Assembly: GCA_026984355.1 (NCBI GenBank)
Contig: JALSSG010000022.1
Location: forward strand, 1 to 5,294
Length of the DNA stretch: 5,294 nt
Direction of reading: 5' to 3'
Source: Hydrogenothermaceae bacterium
GTDB lineage: Bacteria; Aquificota; Aquificia; Aquificales; Hydrogenothermaceae
Shown here in pieces: positions 4,155 to 5,294 of the stretch; within the stretch, counting starts at the first letter, position 1; each line of letters opens with the position of its first letter. Made by a program: the position numbers and the translations under genes. Below the pieces are notes generated by a model. That model had not been told where the DNA came from and searched no databases. It was given only the letters and a program-made list of their open reading frames with translations.

Positions 4155-5294
4155 ATGTTAAGGGGAGTAATATTATTTTTGAGTTTATTAATTATATCTT
4201 TTTCATTTGGTATTGAAAAAAATGTTATTGGAAATGAGGATTTAAATCAGGTTTATATGAAACAGCTAAAGGAAAAAGTTTTTTTGAATAAATATAATTC
4301 TGAAGAAAAAAAGAAAAAACTTTTACAAGAACAAGAAGATTTACAAAAAAAGGAATTCCTACAAGGAAAATCTGAAACTGTATCAGAGGAAAAACAACCT
4401 CAAGGTAGATTAGAAAAAAAGGAAGAAACTAAAGAAGAAAAAAAATCTTTAATAGAAAAGATGTATTACGAATTAAGTGGAGCCAAAGTAGATTTAAAAC
4501 AATTTGGCTACGAATTTTTTAAGAAAAAAGAGCTTTTGGAAAAATTCCTTCCAGTTGGTGAAGATTATATTGTGGGACCTGGTGATACTTTATATCTATA
4601 TTTGTGGGGAGACCCTATAGATATTTTGAACATGGAAGGTTTTTATCCTTTAGAGGTTGACAGAGAAGGAAAAGTATTTATTCCAAAGTTAGGTGTGTTT
4701 TATGTATGGGGAATGCCAATAAAAAAGGTGAAAAAGCTTTTAAATAAAGCTTTTTCTAAGAAAATAAAGAATTTTGAATTAGAGTTGTCAATTGGAAAGC
4801 TCAGAGAATTTCCTGTGTATATTACAGGTTTCGTTGAAAGACCTGGTATTGTAATGGTAACAGGAGTGAACACTGTATTAGATGCACTTTCTTATGCAGG
4901 CGGTATTACTAAAAGTGGTTCACTTAGAAATATAGTTTTAACAAGAAACGTAAATGGAGAAAAGAAAAAATTAATTATTGATTTATATAAACTTTTCATT
5001 TTTGGAGAACCTATAGATATAAAGATAAAAGAGGGAGATACTATATATGTACCTCCTATTGGTAAAACTGCAGCTATAACAGGTATGGTAAAAAGACCTG
5101 CTATTTATGAATTAAAATCTGAAATATCTTTAGAAGAGCTTGCTAAGTTAGCAGGTGGTTTTCTGCCTTCTACTTATAAATATGGTTTAAAGGTTTATAG
5201 AGCTTCAAATAAAGAGTTAATAATAAAGGAAATTCCTTACACAAAACAGTCTATAGAAAGTTTTAAAATTAATGATGGGGATTTAGTAGTTGTT
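4155..5294 (+). CDS. Polysaccharide export outer-membrane protein, Wza-like with SLBB domains (3' end missing)
   Basis: 380 codons are open to the window edge without a stop. The N-terminus is a signal peptide (hydrophobic residues 5-19) directing export. Residues 35-102 form a Lys/Glu/Gln-rich, low-complexity, probably coiled-coil segment. The Poly_export domain starts at about 134 with the family signature GEDYIVGPGDTLYLYLWG (135-152) and runs to about 215. Two SLBB domains follow: about 219-300 (VYITGFVERPG, then LDALSYAGGITKSGS) and about 306-380 (AAITGMVKRPAIYEL, then LEELAKLAGGF). Wza-family proteins form the outer-membrane and periplasmic channel for capsule or exopolysaccharide, working with a Wzc-type inner-membrane partner. 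No lipobox cysteine is present near the signal peptide, unlike E. coli Wza. At 380 residues and still open it is longer than Wza (379 complete), so it probably carries more SLBB domains. AGAGGT (4143-4148) precedes the ATG by 6 bases. Confidence 0.92.
   Translation, partial: MLRGVILFLSLLIISFSFGIEKNVIGNEDLNQVYMKQLKEKVFLNKYNSEEKKKKLLQEQEDLQKKEFLQGKSETVSEEKQPQGRLEKKEETKEEKKSLIEKMYYELSGAKVDLKQFGYEFFKKKELLEKFLPVGEDYIVGPGDTLYLYLWGDPIDILNMEGFYPLEVDREGKVFIPKLGVFYVWGMPIKKVKKLLNKAFSKKIKNFELELSIGKLREFPVYITGFVERPGIVMVTGVNTVLDALSYAGGITKSGSLRNIVLTRNVNGEKKKLIIDLYKLFIFGEPIDIKIKEGDTIYVPPIGKTAAITGMVKRPAIYELKSEISLEELAKLAGGFLPSTYKYGLKVYRASNKELIIKEIPYTKQSIESFKINDGDLVVV

Noticed and set aside
1151..5294. Mobile element, CRISPR array, tRNA or riboswitch
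   Set aside because: I looked for transposase or integrase motifs, repeated spacers, cloverleaf-like GC-rich segments and long structured leaders and saw none; gaps between genes are all 73 bases or shorter.

Overview
This AT-rich window (roughly 70% A+T by eye) carries eight protein-coding genes, two of them cut by the window edges. It has no RNA genes, insertion sequences, CRISPR arrays or long repeats that I can see. Gene content suggests a Gram-negative, probably thermophilic, sulfur-using bacterium: a TrmI-type tRNA m1A58 methyltransferase, a secreted rhodanese, a Wza-type polysaccharide exporter, an MEP-pathway ispE, and a nucleoside phosphorylase with a C-terminal CXC motif. A low-GC member of the Aquificota (Hydrogenothermaceae, for example a Sulfurihydrogenibium-like organism) fits best, but this placement is inference from gene content and composition.

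Layout, left to right. Positions 1-165 (minus) hold the N-terminal 55 codons of ispE. A 72-base divergent promoter region follows. Then two plus-strand genes: a nucleoside phosphorylase of the MTA phosphorylase (MtnP) family at 238-1077, whose purine-pocket motif reads like the 6-oxopurine subgroup, and a secreted single-domain rhodanese at 1151-1543. The rhodanese overlaps tail to tail by 27 bases with the last gene of a compact four-gene minus-strand operon (4081 down to 1517). In transcription order this operon encodes a DUF4350/GATase-like protein of unknown function, TrmI, a calcineurin-like phosphatase related to PrpE and to the phosphatase domain of bacterial Pnkp, and a small lysine-rich TPR-like protein. 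Gaps inside the operon are 5 and 2 bases, and the last junction is a 13-base overlap. A second divergent region (4082-4154) separates it from a polysaccharide export outer-membrane protein that runs off the right end.

How the genes may work together. The phosphorylase probably acts in methylthioadenosine/purine salvage. The rhodanese acts on sulfur in the periplasm. The four-gene operon joins a tRNA-stabilising methyltransferase to a phosphatase of a family that acts on dinucleoside polyphosphates or RNA ends, plus two uncharacterised proteins; this is the part most likely to hide something undescribed. The exporter probably opens a surface-polysaccharide locus beyond the window. The rest looks like ordinary chromosomal housekeeping sequence.
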